NCBI RefSeq assembly: GCF_014451325.2
Contig: NZ_JACSCH020000003.1
Coordinates: 248,001 to 312,000 of the forward strand
Origin: Streptomyces sp. CB02980
GTDB taxonomy: Bacteria > Actinomycetota > Actinomycetes > Streptomycetales > Streptomycetaceae
Direction of reading: 5' to 3'
DNA length: 64,000 nt
Of this stretch, positions 24,909 to 32,731 are shown in pieces. A program made the translations under genes and the position numbers. The stretch's first letter is position 1; the number at the start of each line of letters is the position of its first letter. A model generated the notes under the pieces. That model was not told the DNA's origin, did not search any database, and saw only the letters and a program-made list of their open reading frames with translations.

Positions 24909-25592
24909 TCAGGGTCGGACAGGCCGCGGCCCCGGCCATGATCCTCCGGGCAGGCCCTCAGCGCACTCTCCCTCCTGAGGCAGGGCCGCACGCACGACGG
25001 CCGCGGCCGCCCGCGCCGCGGCCGTCACCGGATCGGTGCTGCGGGCGGCGCGGCCCAGCATGAACGCGCCCTCGAGGAGGGCGATCACCGAGCTCGCGGT
25101 CTCGTGCGCCGCGGGCTCTGCCATGCCTCCGGCCCGGTAGAAGGCGGCGAGGCCGTCCGTCCAGCTCGCGAACACCTCGGCCGTGGCGAGCCGCAGCGGC
25201 TCATGGGTACTTGCCACCTCCAGCGCGACGGTGGCGATCGGGCACGGGTCCGCGAAGTCGAGCTCGCGCAGGGTCTCGGCCGCGGCCATGAACGCGTCGC
25301 TGGTGACGGCGGCCATGTCCGTGGCCACGGCCGTGTCCGTGTCCGCTCCCCCGGCGGCGGTGGCGGTCGGGAAGAGTTCGGCGATCAGCCCCAGGTAGGC
25401 CGCACCCGACGTACGGACCACCTCCTCGCCGAGCTGCGCCTTGCCCCCGGGAAAGAAGTGGTAGGCCGAGCCGTACGGGGCGTCCGCCGCCGCGACGATC
25501 TGTTTCATCCCGCTGGCCGCGTAGCCCTGGCGCCGGAAAAGCTCGGTCGCGGCGGTGACGATGCGCTGCCTGGTGTCGCCCGTGGTCCTCAC
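24909..25592 (-). CDS. TetR family regulator (LmrA/YxaF-like)
   Basis: A 227-residue regulator from GTG 25592. The N-terminal helix-turn-helix (RIVTAATELFRRQGYAASGM, then YGSAYHFFPGGKAQLGEEVV) contains the YHFFPGGK signature of the LmrA/YxaF/QacR-like group, and the C-terminal domain (GLAAFYRAGGMAEPAAHETA and onward) matches that group. The palindrome at 25604-25631, starting 11 bases upstream of its start codon, is its likely operator. An alpha/beta hydrolase gene lies on the other side. Proteins of this group usually repress a neighbouring gene for drug efflux or detoxification. Confidence 0.92.
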   Translation of the reverse strand: MRTTGDTRQRIVTAATELFRRQGYAASGMKQIVAAADAPYGSAYHFFPGGKAQLGEEVVRTSGAAYLGLIAELFPTATAAGGADTDTAVATDMAAVTSDAFMAAAETLRELDFADPCPIATVALEVASTHEPLRLATAEVFASWTDGLAAFYRAGGMAEPAAHETASSVIALLEGAFMLGRAARSTDPVTAAARAAAAVVRAALPQEGECAEGLPGGSWPGPRPVRP

Positions 25593-25603
25593 ACTCGCTA
25601 GTC

Positions 25604-25655
25604 TCTCACTAGATCGGTCTATCTAGTGAGATCGAGTGAGACATCGAGTGAGAGA
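25604..25655. promoter_or_regulatory. TetR operator: palindrome plus direct repeats
   Basis: TCTCACTAGAT (25604-25614) and its exact complement (25621-25631) are separated by CGGTCT. The right half, ATCTAGTGAGA, is then echoed twice as ATCGAGTGAGA. The element lies between the TetR and hydrolase starts and overlaps the upstream in-frame GTG of the hydrolase frame, which argues that the true hydrolase start is further downstream. Confidence 0.7.
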
Positions 25656-25685
25656 CAGTCGTCGTATCGAGTCGGGGGTCGTCCG

Positions 25686-26564
25686 TTGTCCGAGATCGAA
25701 CTGAGCGCAGGCGTCATCGACTACACGGACACGGGCGGAGGCGCGGGCGAGGACGGAGTCGGGGACAAGGACGTCGTGGTGCTCGTCCACGGGCTCGGCT
25801 TCGACGAGTCGGTCTGGGACGCGGTCGTCGAGGAGCTGCGCGGGGACTTCCGCGTCGTGGTGCCCGTCCTGCCGATCGGCAGCCACCGCAGGCCGATGCG
25901 GCCGGACGCGGACCTGTCGGCGCACGGAATCGCCGCGATCCTGGCCGAGTTCCTGGAACGCCTCGACCTGCACGACGTCACCCTGGTCCAGAACGACGCC
26001 GGCACGGCTCAGCTCCTCGTGGGCGTGCGCGACGAGCGCGTCGGCCGTCTGGTGCTCACCTCGTGCGAGGCGCTGGACAACTACCCGCCCGGCATCCAGG
26101 GCAGGACCCTGCACGCGGCGAGCCGCGTCCCGGGCGGCCTCTACCTGCTGCTCCAGTCCTTCCGGGTCCCCTTCCTCGTCCGGATGAGGACCTCGCTGGG
26201 CGGGATGGCGAAGCGGCCGATCCCGTACGCGCTGGTACGCCGCTGGTACCGGCCCCTGCTCACCCAGCGCGCGATCCGCCGGGACCTCGCCGCGTTCTGC
26301 CGCAGCACGGAGAAGGACACGTACCTCAAGGCGGCGGAGAGACTCCGGGAGTTCGACCGGCCGGCGCTGGTCGCCTGGGGCGCCCAGGACCTCATGATGC
26401 CGCCCGCCACGGGCCGCCGACTCGCCGAACTGCTGCCGCGGGGGCGCTACGTGGAGATCCCCGAGGCGGGCACGCTCGTCCAGCTGGACAACCCCGGCGC
26501 CCTCTGCGCGGAACTGCGCCGATTCATCGGCGAGGGAAGGGACACCGGGGAGAGTGCCTCCTGA
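25686..26564 (+). CDS. Alpha/beta hydrolase with Asp nucleophile motif
   Basis: A 292-residue hydrolase. I place the start at TTG 25686, after TCGGGGGTCGTCCG, because the longer frame from GTG 25626 runs through the TetR operator. The oxyanion motif is VHGLGFDESVWD. The nucleophile elbow reads VQNDAGT with Asp where most relatives have Ser, as in the dehalogenase-like branch. At the usual C-terminal His position it has EAGTLVQLD, a feature I also associate with the NDxG subfamily. It is probably repressed by the divergent TetR regulator. The substrate is unknown. Confidence 0.85.
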   Translation: MSEIELSAGVIDYTDTGGGAGEDGVGDKDVVVLVHGLGFDESVWDAVVEELRGDFRVVVPVLPIGSHRRPMRPDADLSAHGIAAILAEFLERLDLHDVTLVQNDAGTAQLLVGVRDERVGRLVLTSCEALDNYPPGIQGRTLHAASRVPGGLYLLLQSFRVPFLVRMRTSLGGMAKRPIPYALVRRWYRPLLTQRAIRRDLAAFCRSTEKDTYLKAAERLREFDRPALVAWGAQDLMMPPATGRRLAELLPRGRYVEIPEAGTLVQLDNPGALCAELRRFIGEGRDTGESAS

Positions 26565-26630
26565 CGGGGGCACCAGATGGTGACGCTGGAGCAGGAGCGA
26601 GCGGCTTGCGAACGCCTTACGGACACATTC

Positions 26631-26670
26631 GTCAGGAATCGAGAAGCGAGGGCGTGCGTGCCCAACTAGC
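26631..26670 (+). promoter_or_regulatory. Shared promoter element before the first VOC gene
   Basis: GTCAGGAATCGAGAAGC (26631-26647), 16 bases, then AACTAGC (26664-26670), then 8 bases to the ATG. The identical 17-mer and AACTAGC recur before the second VOC gene (27523-27563) with almost the same spacing. Confidence 0.7.
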
Positions 26671-26678
26671 TTGTGGGC

Positions 26679-27089
26679 ATGGACATCACCATTCACACCA
26701 CCGTCCTCCCGCACGAGGATCCCGACACCTCCCTCGCCTTCTACCGCGACGCCCTCGGCTTCGAGGTGCGCAGCGACGTCGGCCAGGGCAGGACCCGGTG
26801 GATCACCGTCGGACCCGTCGGACAGCCCGGTACGTCCATCCTGCTCGCGCCGCCCGGTGCCGACCCGGGGATCACCGAGGCCGAGCGGCGCACCATCGCC
26901 GAGATGATGGCCAAGGGCACCTACGGCTGGATCCTGCTCGCCACCCCCGACCTCGACGCCACGTTCGAGAAGGTGCAGGCCGGGGACGTCGAGGTGGTCC
27001 AGGAGCCGACCGACCAGCCGTACGGCGTACGGGACTGCGCGTTCCGCGATCCCGCGGGCAACCTCGTCCGCGTCCAGCAACTGCGCTGA
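26679..27089 (+). CDS. VOC family (glyoxalase/bleomycin resistance fold) protein
   Basis: A 136-residue protein with one pair of beta-alpha-beta-beta-beta modules. The first begins ITIHTTVLPHEDPDTSLAFY and GFEVRSDVGQ, the second ATPDLDATFEKVQAGDVEVV, ending DCAFRDPAGNLVRVQQL, where the FRDPAGN motif is typical. VOC proteins bind a divalent metal or a small substrate. ATG 26679 is only 8 bases after the conserved AACTAGC element, so the mRNA is probably leaderless. The AraC-type gene begins 13 bases after its stop. No substrate can be assigned. Confidence 0.88.
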   Translation: MDITIHTTVLPHEDPDTSLAFYRDALGFEVRSDVGQGRTRWITVGPVGQPGTSILLAPPGADPGITEAERRTIAEMMAKGTYGWILLATPDLDATFEKVQAGDVEVVQEPTDQPYGVRDCAFRDPAGNLVRVQQLR

Positions 27090-27102
27090 AAGGATTCCCC
27101 TC

Positions 27103-27567
<465 letters not shown>

Positions 27568-27572
27568 TTCTC

Positions 27573-28202
27573 ATGAACGCCATCGCCTCCATCACCCTCG
27601 AGGTGGCCGACCTCTCGGCCGCCGACCGCTTCTACACCGCCTCCGGTCTCGGCGCCCATGTGCGCCTGCGGGCCTCCGACGCGGCGACCACCGGCTTCCG
27701 CGGCTTCTCGCTCTCCCTCACGGTGGACCGGCCGGCCGACGTCCGGCACTTCGTCGACGCGGCCCTCGCCGCCGGCGCCACCTCGCTCAAGCCCGCCTCG
27801 AAGTCCTTCTGGGGCTACGGCGGCGTCTTCCAGGCCCCGGACGGGACCATCTGGAAGGTCGCGACCTCGAACAAGAAGGACACCGGCCCGGCCACCGGCC
27901 GCGTCGAGTCCTTCGTCCTCCTGGTCGGAGCCGAGGACGTCGCCGCCAGCAGGGCGTTCTACGTCGAGCACGGCCTCACCGTCGGGAAGAGCTTCGGCCG
28001 CAAGTACGTCGAGTTCGCCGCCCCCGAGGGCAGCCCGGTCAAGCTCGCCCTGTACGGGCGCCGCGCCCTCGCGAAGGACGTCGGCGTCCCCGTCGACGGC
28101 GAGGGATCCCACCGGGTCGTGCTCGGCGGCGAGGGCACCGGCGCCTTCACCGACCCGGACGGCTTCACCTGGGAGCCCGCTTCCGTGGCCGCCGCGTCCT
28201 GA
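27573..28202 (+). CDS. Double-module VOC family protein
   Basis: A 209-residue protein with two tandem VOC modules: the first (ASITLEVADLSAADRFYTAS ... GVFQAPDGTIWKVATS) and the second (VESFVLLVGAEDVAASRAFY ... AFTDPDGFTWEPASV). This fits the glyoxalase-like proteins often found beside AraC regulators. ATG 27573 lies 9 bases after AACTAGC with no ribosome binding site, so a leaderless transcript is likely. It is the last gene of the VOC-AraC-VOC module. A low-complexity stretch follows (28230-28342). Confidence 0.88.
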   Translation: MNAIASITLEVADLSAADRFYTASGLGAHVRLRASDAATTGFRGFSLSLTVDRPADVRHFVDAALAAGATSLKPASKSFWGYGGVFQAPDGTIWKVATSNKKDTGPATGRVESFVLLVGAEDVAASRAFYVEHGLTVGKSFGRKYVEFAAPEGSPVKLALYGRRALAKDVGVPVDGEGSHRVVLGGEGTGAFTDPDGFTWEPASVAAAS

Positions 28203-28229
28203 CCCGGTACCCCGTAGGCCCGTTCGCCG

Positions 28230-28342
28230 TACCCCTGACCCCGCACCCCTGACCCCGCACCCCGGGCGCCGTACCCCGGGCGCCGTACGCCGTACGCCGG
28301 CAGATCCGTAACCGCACCCCTCCCCTCCCCTCCCCTCCCCTT
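28230..28342. repeat. Low-complexity intergenic repeats
   Basis: Consecutive short tandem repeats: ACCCCTGACCCCGC twice, CCCCGGGCGCCGTA twice, GCCGTAC steps, then CCCCT about five times. They fill the gap between the VOC and DUF1801 genes. A slippage-prone array with no visible function. Confidence 0.6.
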
Positions 28343-28391
28343 CCCGTACGCAGTAGCCATCCCCAGCCAGCCTTGCGAGAGGAACCCCGTC

Positions 28392-28895
28392 ATGTCGAAC
28401 ACGCGGTCGTCCACCAAGAGCACCAGCACCGGCACCAGCACCGCCGCCGAGGGCAAGAGCAGCGCGAAGTACGACGGCTTCACCGAGGAAGAGCGCGACG
28501 CGATGAAGGAGCGCGCCACGGAGCTCAAGAGCACCGCTCGGCGCGGCTCGCGCTCGGCCAAGGCCGACGGGGAGGCCGATGTCCTGGCGAAGATCGCCGA
28601 GATGACGGACACCGACCGGGTCCTCGCCGAGCGGATCCACGCGATCGTCAAGGAGCACGCGCCGGGCCTGGCGTCGAAGACCTGGTACGGGATGCCCGCG
28701 TACGCCAAGGACGGCAAGGTCGTCTGTTTCTTCCAGAGCGCGCAGAAGTTCAAGAGCCGCTACGCCACGCTCGGCTTCAGCGACCTCGCCCAGCTCGACG
28801 AGGGCACCATGTGGGCGACCAGCTACGCCCTGACCGAGCTCACCGTCGCCGACGAGACCCGGATCGCCGCGCTCATCGCGCAGGCCGCCGGCTGA
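28392..28895 (+). CDS. DUF1801 (YdhG-like) protein
   Basis: A 167-residue soluble protein. After a Ser/Thr-rich tail (about 25 residues) and a charged helix ([20 protein letters not shown]), the DUF1801 domain follows: [40 protein letters not shown] and [16 protein letters not shown]. The fold is related to frataxin-like iron-binding proteins. The biochemical role of this family is poorly known. ATG 28392 follows GAGAGGAACCCCGTC. It stands alone between low-complexity DNA and a damaged small gene. Confidence 0.85.
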   Translation: MSNTRSSTKSTSTGTSTAAEGKSSAKYDGFTEEERDAMKERATELKSTARRGSRSAKADGEADVLAKIAEMTDTDRVLAERIHAIVKEHAPGLASKTWYGMPAYAKDGKVVCFFQSAQKFKSRYATLGFSDLAQLDEGTMWATSYALTELTVADETRIAALIAQAAG

Positions 28896-28936
28896 CACCA
28901 CCGGCGCGCCCGGTCCACGGCTGCCGGCGCACCCGG

Positions 28937-29157
28937 TCAGCGGCTCGGCGTCGAGCTCCCGCGCAGGCGGTGCGCGGCCGCCGCCGGCCGGCACGGGCCC
29001 AGGGCCGCGCCGGCCGTGAACGCCGTCACCGTGACGGAGGAGGCCGCGAAGCCGGCGAGCACCAGGACCGGGGCGATACGCCGAGCAGCGGACGCCGGGC
29101 GTCCGCTCCGGGGGTGGAACGGGTGGCGCGGGCAGGGGTGTTGAGCGTGGCGGTCAT
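28937..29157 (-). pseudogene. Frameshifted small membrane protein
   Basis: From ATG 29157 the minus strand reads [20 protein letters not shown] then runs into an Arg/Pro-rich frame that stops at 29026. In another frame the downstream part reads RRIAPVLVLAGFAASSVTVT and AFTAGAALG, a typical short membrane helix, ending at a stop at 28937. The N-terminal Thr/Arg tail plus helix in different frames looks like one small protein broken by a frameshift near 29075. A sequencing error could give the same picture. Confidence 0.45.
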
Positions 29158-29420
29158 GGCGCGCCTTCCTCGGGCGCGGGAGTCGGTCGCTCTGTTGTCA
29201 CCGTGACGACCCGCCCGGGGACAGCCGATCATCGACTGGACGGTGTGACCTGAGCCACACCGTCGACGCCTCCCCGGACCCCCTGCAACCCGTGCTCCAC
29301 ACGGGCAAATTTCCGAGATCGCCCCGCAAGAATTCGAAGCTACGCGCGGTGAAAATTTGTCATGTAAACACACGGGATGCGACAGGACGAAATCTTCACC
29401 CCGCACGCTCCGTCCCATCG
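29158..29420. other. Gap before the second cold-shock gene
   Basis: No gene is seen. An 8-bp stem ACGGTGTG / CACACCGT with loop ACCTGAGC lies around 29238-29261. From about 29300 the sequence becomes AT-richer (for example TGAAAATTTGTCATGTAAAC), as before the first cold-shock gene. Confidence 0.5.
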
Positions 29421-29597
29421 TGCTACTGTCGATATCAGTTGCAGTTGTGGGTCCCGAACGTACGAGTGCCCTTCCGGTTTTCCGGCGCTGGGCACCCTTT
29501 TTCATTTCCGGGCTTTTTTCCGGACGGGGCGATCATCGCAGCGACACGGAGCACACACTGTGTGCGCTCCGAGCACTGCCCCGAAGGAGAATTTGGT
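29421..29597 (+). promoter_or_regulatory. Cold-shock gene promoter and structured 5' leader (copy B)
   Basis: TGCTACTGTCGATATCAG-TTGCAGTT (29421-29446) matches the block before cold-shock gene A. The leader ends with CGGA-GCACA (29547-29555) pairing with TGTGC (29561-29565) and TCCG (29568-29571), at the same distance before the ribosome binding site GAAGGAG as in copy A. Stem sequences differ but pairing is kept, which supports a functional hairpin. Confidence 0.6.
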
Positions 29598-29801
29598 ATG
29601 GCGACTGGCACCGTGAAGTGGTTCAACTCGGAAAAGGGCTTCGGCTTCATCGAGCAGGACGGTGGCGGCCCCGACGTCTTCGCCCACTACTCGAACATCG
29701 CCTCCTCCGGCTTCCGTGAGCTGCAGGAAGGCCAGAAGGTGAGCTTCGACATCGCGCAGGGCCAGAAGGGCCCGACCGCCGAGAACATCGTCCCCGCCTG
29801 A
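29598..29801 (+). CDS. Cold-shock protein (CspA family, second copy)
   Basis: A 67-residue cold-shock domain protein with RNP1 KGFGFIEQ and RNP2 VFAHYSNI, differing from the product at 5966-6169 at about five positions (Asn/Ser and Ala/Ser changes, and VTF to VSF). It has the same role as a single-strand RNA/DNA chaperone. ATG 29598 follows CGAAGGAGAATTTGGT. A strong terminator lies at 29834-29870, and a copy of the small conserved gene follows at 30010. Unlike copy A, no RNA helicase or CBS gene lies between. Confidence 0.96.
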   Translation: MATGTVKWFNSEKGFGFIEQDGGGPDVFAHYSNIASSGFRELQEGQKVSFDIAQGQKGPTAENIVPA

Positions 29802-29833
29802 CACCCGGCGCTGACGCGTAGCACAAGCTGACG

Positions 29834-29870
29834 AGCTGAGGCCCGCACCTTTGGGGTGCGGGCCTCAGCT
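29834..29870 (+). terminator. Terminator after cold-shock gene B
   Basis: AGCTGAGGCCCGCACC (29834-29849) pairs perfectly with 29855-29870 over a TTTGG loop, followed by CTTT. It is the counterpart of 6186-6227. Confidence 0.88.
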
Positions 29871-30009
29871 CTTTGCAACCCTGAGAACCGCGCTACCTCA
29901 GTACCGTGCAGTACCTCGTAGAACCGCTTCGTACCCTTCAGTACCCCTCATCGGCTGCGGGAATTTCCTGGCCGGCCCCCTTCTGGACCACTTCTCCGCA
30001 GGAGTCACC

Positions 30010-30282
30010 ATGCGCTGTGTCATCGCCCGCTTCCCGTTCGAGCTGACCAAAGCCGGCGTGATCGAATCCATGAAGGGCGTCAAGCCCGAGCCCGCGATCG
30101 GTGACGTCGTCGTCATCGGGCGGCGCCAGTACCCCGTGAAGCAGGTCGGTGAGGTCGTCACCCGCCAGGACCGCCGCGACTTCAGCGTCGGCGAGGTCGT
30201 GCGGGCCATGACGAAGCTCGGCTTCACCTGCCTCACGGTCACCGCCGAGGAGCAGGCCTCACCCTCCGAGACGACCTTCTGA
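30010..30282 (+). CDS. Conserved small protein of the cold-shock cassette (copy B)
   Basis: A 90-residue paralogue of the product at 8520-8831: MRCVIARFPFELTKAGVIES, VVVIGRRQYPVKQVGEVV and TRQDRRDFSVGEVVRAM are shared almost exactly, and the C-terminal tail differs. ATG 30010 follows GCAGGAGTCACC. The upstream gap carries three CAGTACC motifs (29899, 29909, 29939). Two conserved copies beside two cold-shock genes make a functional connection likely, but no domain is recognised. The gene faces a converging small gene ending at 30306. Confidence 0.87.
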   Translation: MRCVIARFPFELTKAGVIESMKGVKPEPAIGDVVVIGRRQYPVKQVGEVVTRQDRRDFSVGEVVRAMTKLGFTCLTVTAEEQASPSETTF

Positions 30283-30305
30283 CCGGTCGACGCCCTTCTG
30301 ATCGG

Positions 30306-30665
30306 TCAGTGATCGGAATAGCTGAAGTCGCCCACCGTCCAGGCGCTGACGTCCTCGAGGGCGACGCGGTACATGCCGCCGGTCTCCGGGATGCCCACCG
30401 TGCCCTGGAGGATCCGGGCGAGGTGGAAGTGCAGGTGGGTGGGTGGCCCGTCCGCGCGTTCGGAAGGGCTGAAGACGCCGGAGAACTCGCCCAGGCGGGC
30501 GGAGTCCGTCAGGACCTCCGACACCCGCTGTCGCCACAGGGCTTCCGGGGCCAGTCGACCGGTGAGGACCGCACCCCCCACGACCACCGTCATGGACATC
30601 TGATTGCTCTGCCCGGACTCCACCGTGGCGGCAATGTCAACGAGCAGCTCGTCAGGTTTCGACAT
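30306..30665 (-). CDS. Conserved hypothetical protein (intact paralogue of the 8941-9070 remnant)
   Basis: A 119-residue protein from ATG 30665 (MSKPDELLVD). It has an amphipathic N-terminal half (IAATVESGQSNQMSMTVVVG, a strand pair), a middle ALWRQRVSEVLTDSARLGEF, and HLHFHLARILQGTVGIPETG near the end, closing with VGDFSYSDH. The alternating strands suggest a small beta-rich fold; I do not recognise the family. The start is confirmed by conservation with the pseudogene from residue 2. It is convergent with copy B of the small conserved gene, exactly as the remnant is in copy A, so it belongs to the duplicated cassette. Confidence 0.8.
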   Translation of the reverse strand: MSKPDELLVDIAATVESGQSNQMSMTVVVGGAVLTGRLAPEALWRQRVSEVLTDSARLGEFSGVFSPSERADGPPTHLHFHLARILQGTVGIPETGGMYRVALEDVSAWTVGDFSYSDH

Positions 30666-30793
30666 GGAAGTCCATTCTAGGCGGCACTCCGGCCCCGTGG
30701 CCGTACCGCGGCAGCACCGCGGTCGGACCTCCACCGCGCCTCGACCGGACCTCGGCCGGGCCGCGGTCGCGCCCGCCCCTGCCCCACTGCCCG

Positions 30794-31393
30794 CTACAGC
30801 GGCGCCGTGTCGTCCGCCGGGAACGCCGGGCCGTGGCCCGGGACGATCACGTCGGCCGTGGCCAGGACGCGGAGACGCGAGTCCTTGAGGACCGTGTGGT
30901 CGGGGGCCACCGGGTCCTCCACCGGGCCGTTCGGCCGCCACCACAGGTCACCCACGAAGGCGACGACGCCCGTGTCGGTGCCGGCGAGGAGGGTGATGTC
31001 CTCGGGGCTGTGGCCGGGGGTACGGATCAGCCGCAGCGACGGGGCCAGCTCGTGGCCCTCCGCGTCGCGGTCGGTCCACTGGTCGTTCTCGTAGATCGCC
31101 TTGTGGTCGTGGACTCGGGCCCGGCCGAAGAGGCCGACGTTCATGGTGTTGTCGGGGTGGTGGTGGCTGAGCACCACGTCGGTGATGTCGTCCGGTCCCA
31201 GGCCGAGTTCGGCGAGCGGGCCGAGGATCCGGTCGCGGCTCGCCACCATCCCGGGGTCGACGATCACATGCCGGTCGCCGTCCCGCACGTACGAGACGGT
31301 GGCGGCGACCCCGGGGCCCGTGGAGAGCGTGTATCCGGTGGTCAGGATCGTGTAGGTGGCGGTGCGGGCGCTCGGTGCGTCGTGGTTCGTCAT
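30794..31393 (-). CDS. Metallo-beta-lactamase fold hydrolase (MBLAC1-like)
   Basis: A 199-residue enzyme. The metal motif is LSHHHPDNTMN, the second His is in IRTPGHSPEDI, the bridging Asp in VAFVGDLWWRP and the last His in VIVPGHGPAFPADD, so the two-metal site looks complete. The short length and the HHHPDN variant resemble MBLAC1-type proteins rather than antibiotic-hydrolysing lactamases. ATG 31393 begins the frame. It is divergent from the GlxA-like regulator across 216 bases containing imperfect repeats. The substrate is unknown; phosphoester or thioester hydrolysis is typical. Confidence 0.9.
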   Translation of the reverse strand: MTNHDAPSARTATYTILTTGYTLSTGPGVAATVSYVRDGDRHVIVDPGMVASRDRILGPLAELGLGPDDITDVVLSHHHPDNTMNVGLFGRARVHDHKAIYENDQWTDRDAEGHELAPSLRLIRTPGHSPEDITLLAGTDTGVVAFVGDLWWRPNGPVEDPVAPDHTVLKDSRLRVLATADVIVPGHGPAFPADDTAPL

Positions 31394-31461
31394 GTCCCCA
31401 AGTCTTCTGCGCGGCGCCGATCTTCACGAGTGGCCGTACTGCCATCGATCGCGGGAATCGT

Positions 31462-31536
31462 GCCATCGTCGTTCCGGCCTCGCGGCCATCGTCATCGTTC
31501 CGTCCTCACGGCCATCGTTCTCGTTCCGGCCTCGCG
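31462..31536. repeat. Three imperfect 23-26-base tandem repeats
   Basis: GCCATCGTC-GTTCCGGCCTCGCG and two 26-base variants follow each other at 31462-31484, 31485-31510 and 31511-31536. They lie in the gap between the hydrolase and the GlxA-like regulator and could overlap its promoter. Confidence 0.6.
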
Positions 31537-31609
31537 CCCGCGTCGGGCCCTGGTCACCGGTGCCACCGCCATCGGTACCGATCCCGGGCCCCGTGCCACA
31601 CTCGGCCCC

Positions 31610-32572
31610 ATGCCGCCCTTCGTCACCGTCGCCGCCTACGCCCCGCACGGGGTCGGCATGCTCGGCGCGGGCATCGTCTCCGAGGTGTTCGACGCGCGCG
31701 GCGGCGGCCTTCCGCTCTTCGACTTCGCGCTCTGCACCGACCGGCCCGGAAACGTCCGCACCGACGTCGGTCTGCCCCTCGTGGTCGAGCACGGTCTGGA
31801 CCGGCTGGCCGCCGCCGACCTCGTGATCGCCCTGCCCTGGGCCGAGTTCCGTACCCCTCCGGGGCCCGACGTGCTCGACGCGCTGACCGCCGCCCACGCG
31901 CGCGGGGCGCTCGTCGCCGCCCACTGCGTCGGGGCGTTCGCGCTCGCCGCGGCCGGGCTGCTCGACGGGCGGCGGGCCACCACGCACTGGCGGTTCGCCG
32001 GACTCCTGGCCGAACGCCACCCGGACGTCACCGTCGAACCCGACGCCCTCTACGTCGACCAGGGCCCCATCGTCACGGGCGCGGGCGCCGCCGCCGGCTT
32101 CGACCTCTGCCTGCATCTGCTGCGCCGGGAGTACGGGGCCACCACGGCCAACGCCATCGCCCGGGACCTGGTGCTCCCCTCCCACCGGGACGGCGGCCAG
32201 GCCCAGTACCTCGCCACGCCCGTACCCGAGGACAGCCGGGACGACCGGCTCACCGACGTCCTCGCCTGGGCCCGGGAGCATCTCCACGAGCCGCTTCCCG
32301 TCGCGGAGCTGGCCCGCCGGGCACTGATGAGCCGCCGCTCCTTCGCGCGCAGGTTCGCCGCCTCCACGGGCACCACCCCGCACGCGTGGCTGCTCTCCCT
32401 CCGGCTGAGCCGGGCCGAGGAGCTCCTGGAGACCACGGACCTGCCGGTCGAGGAGATCGCCCACGCGGTCGGCTTCGGGAGCGCGGCGGTGCTCCGCGCC
32501 CAGTTCGTCCGCCGCCGCGGCGTCCCGCCCCGGTCGTACCGCCGTTCCTTCACCCGTACGCCCACCGTCTGA
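31610..32572 (+). CDS. GlxA-like AraC-family regulator
   Basis: A 320-residue regulator of the GlxA group: an N-terminal DJ-1/PfpI-like domain (about residues 1-190) followed by an AraC helix-turn-helix (about 215-315). In the first domain the nucleophile elbow reads VAAHCVGAFALAAAGLLDGR, keeping the Cys, and GPIVTGAGAAAGFDLCLHLL is the typical later motif. The DNA-binding part includes VAELARRALMSRRSFARRFA and VEEIAHAVGFGSAAVLRAQF. Most GlxA proteins are thought to sense a metabolite through the DJ-1 domain. ATG 31610 is preceded by CACTCGGCCCC, with no strong ribosome binding site. Target unknown. Confidence 0.92.
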   Translation: MPPFVTVAAYAPHGVGMLGAGIVSEVFDARGGGLPLFDFALCTDRPGNVRTDVGLPLVVEHGLDRLAAADLVIALPWAEFRTPPGPDVLDALTAAHARGALVAAHCVGAFALAAAGLLDGRRATTHWRFAGLLAERHPDVTVEPDALYVDQGPIVTGAGAAAGFDLCLHLLRREYGATTANAIARDLVLPSHRDGGQAQYLATPVPEDSRDDRLTDVLAWAREHLHEPLPVAELARRALMSRRSFARRFAASTGTTPHAWLLSLRLSRAEELLETTDLPVEEIAHAVGFGSAAVLRAQFVRRRGVPPRSYRRSFTRTPTV

Positions 32573-32731
32573 GCTGGGACCCGCCGCCCACCGTCTGAGC
32601 TCGGACCCGCGCCGCGGCCGTCAGGGCCGGGTGGGCCCGCGCGCCGGGTCCCCCGTACGGACGCGCTCCGCTTGTGGAAGGCCCCCGCACGACCGAGCTT
32701 GGGCTCATCGCGCGACCCGAGGGAGGGCCCC

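Noticed and set aside
25686..26564. Inactivation of the alpha/beta hydrolase because the catalytic Ser and C-terminal His are missing
   Set aside because: The NDxG elbow and a non-His residue near the C-terminus appear together in a recognised-looking subfamily, so this is more likely a subfamily feature than decay.
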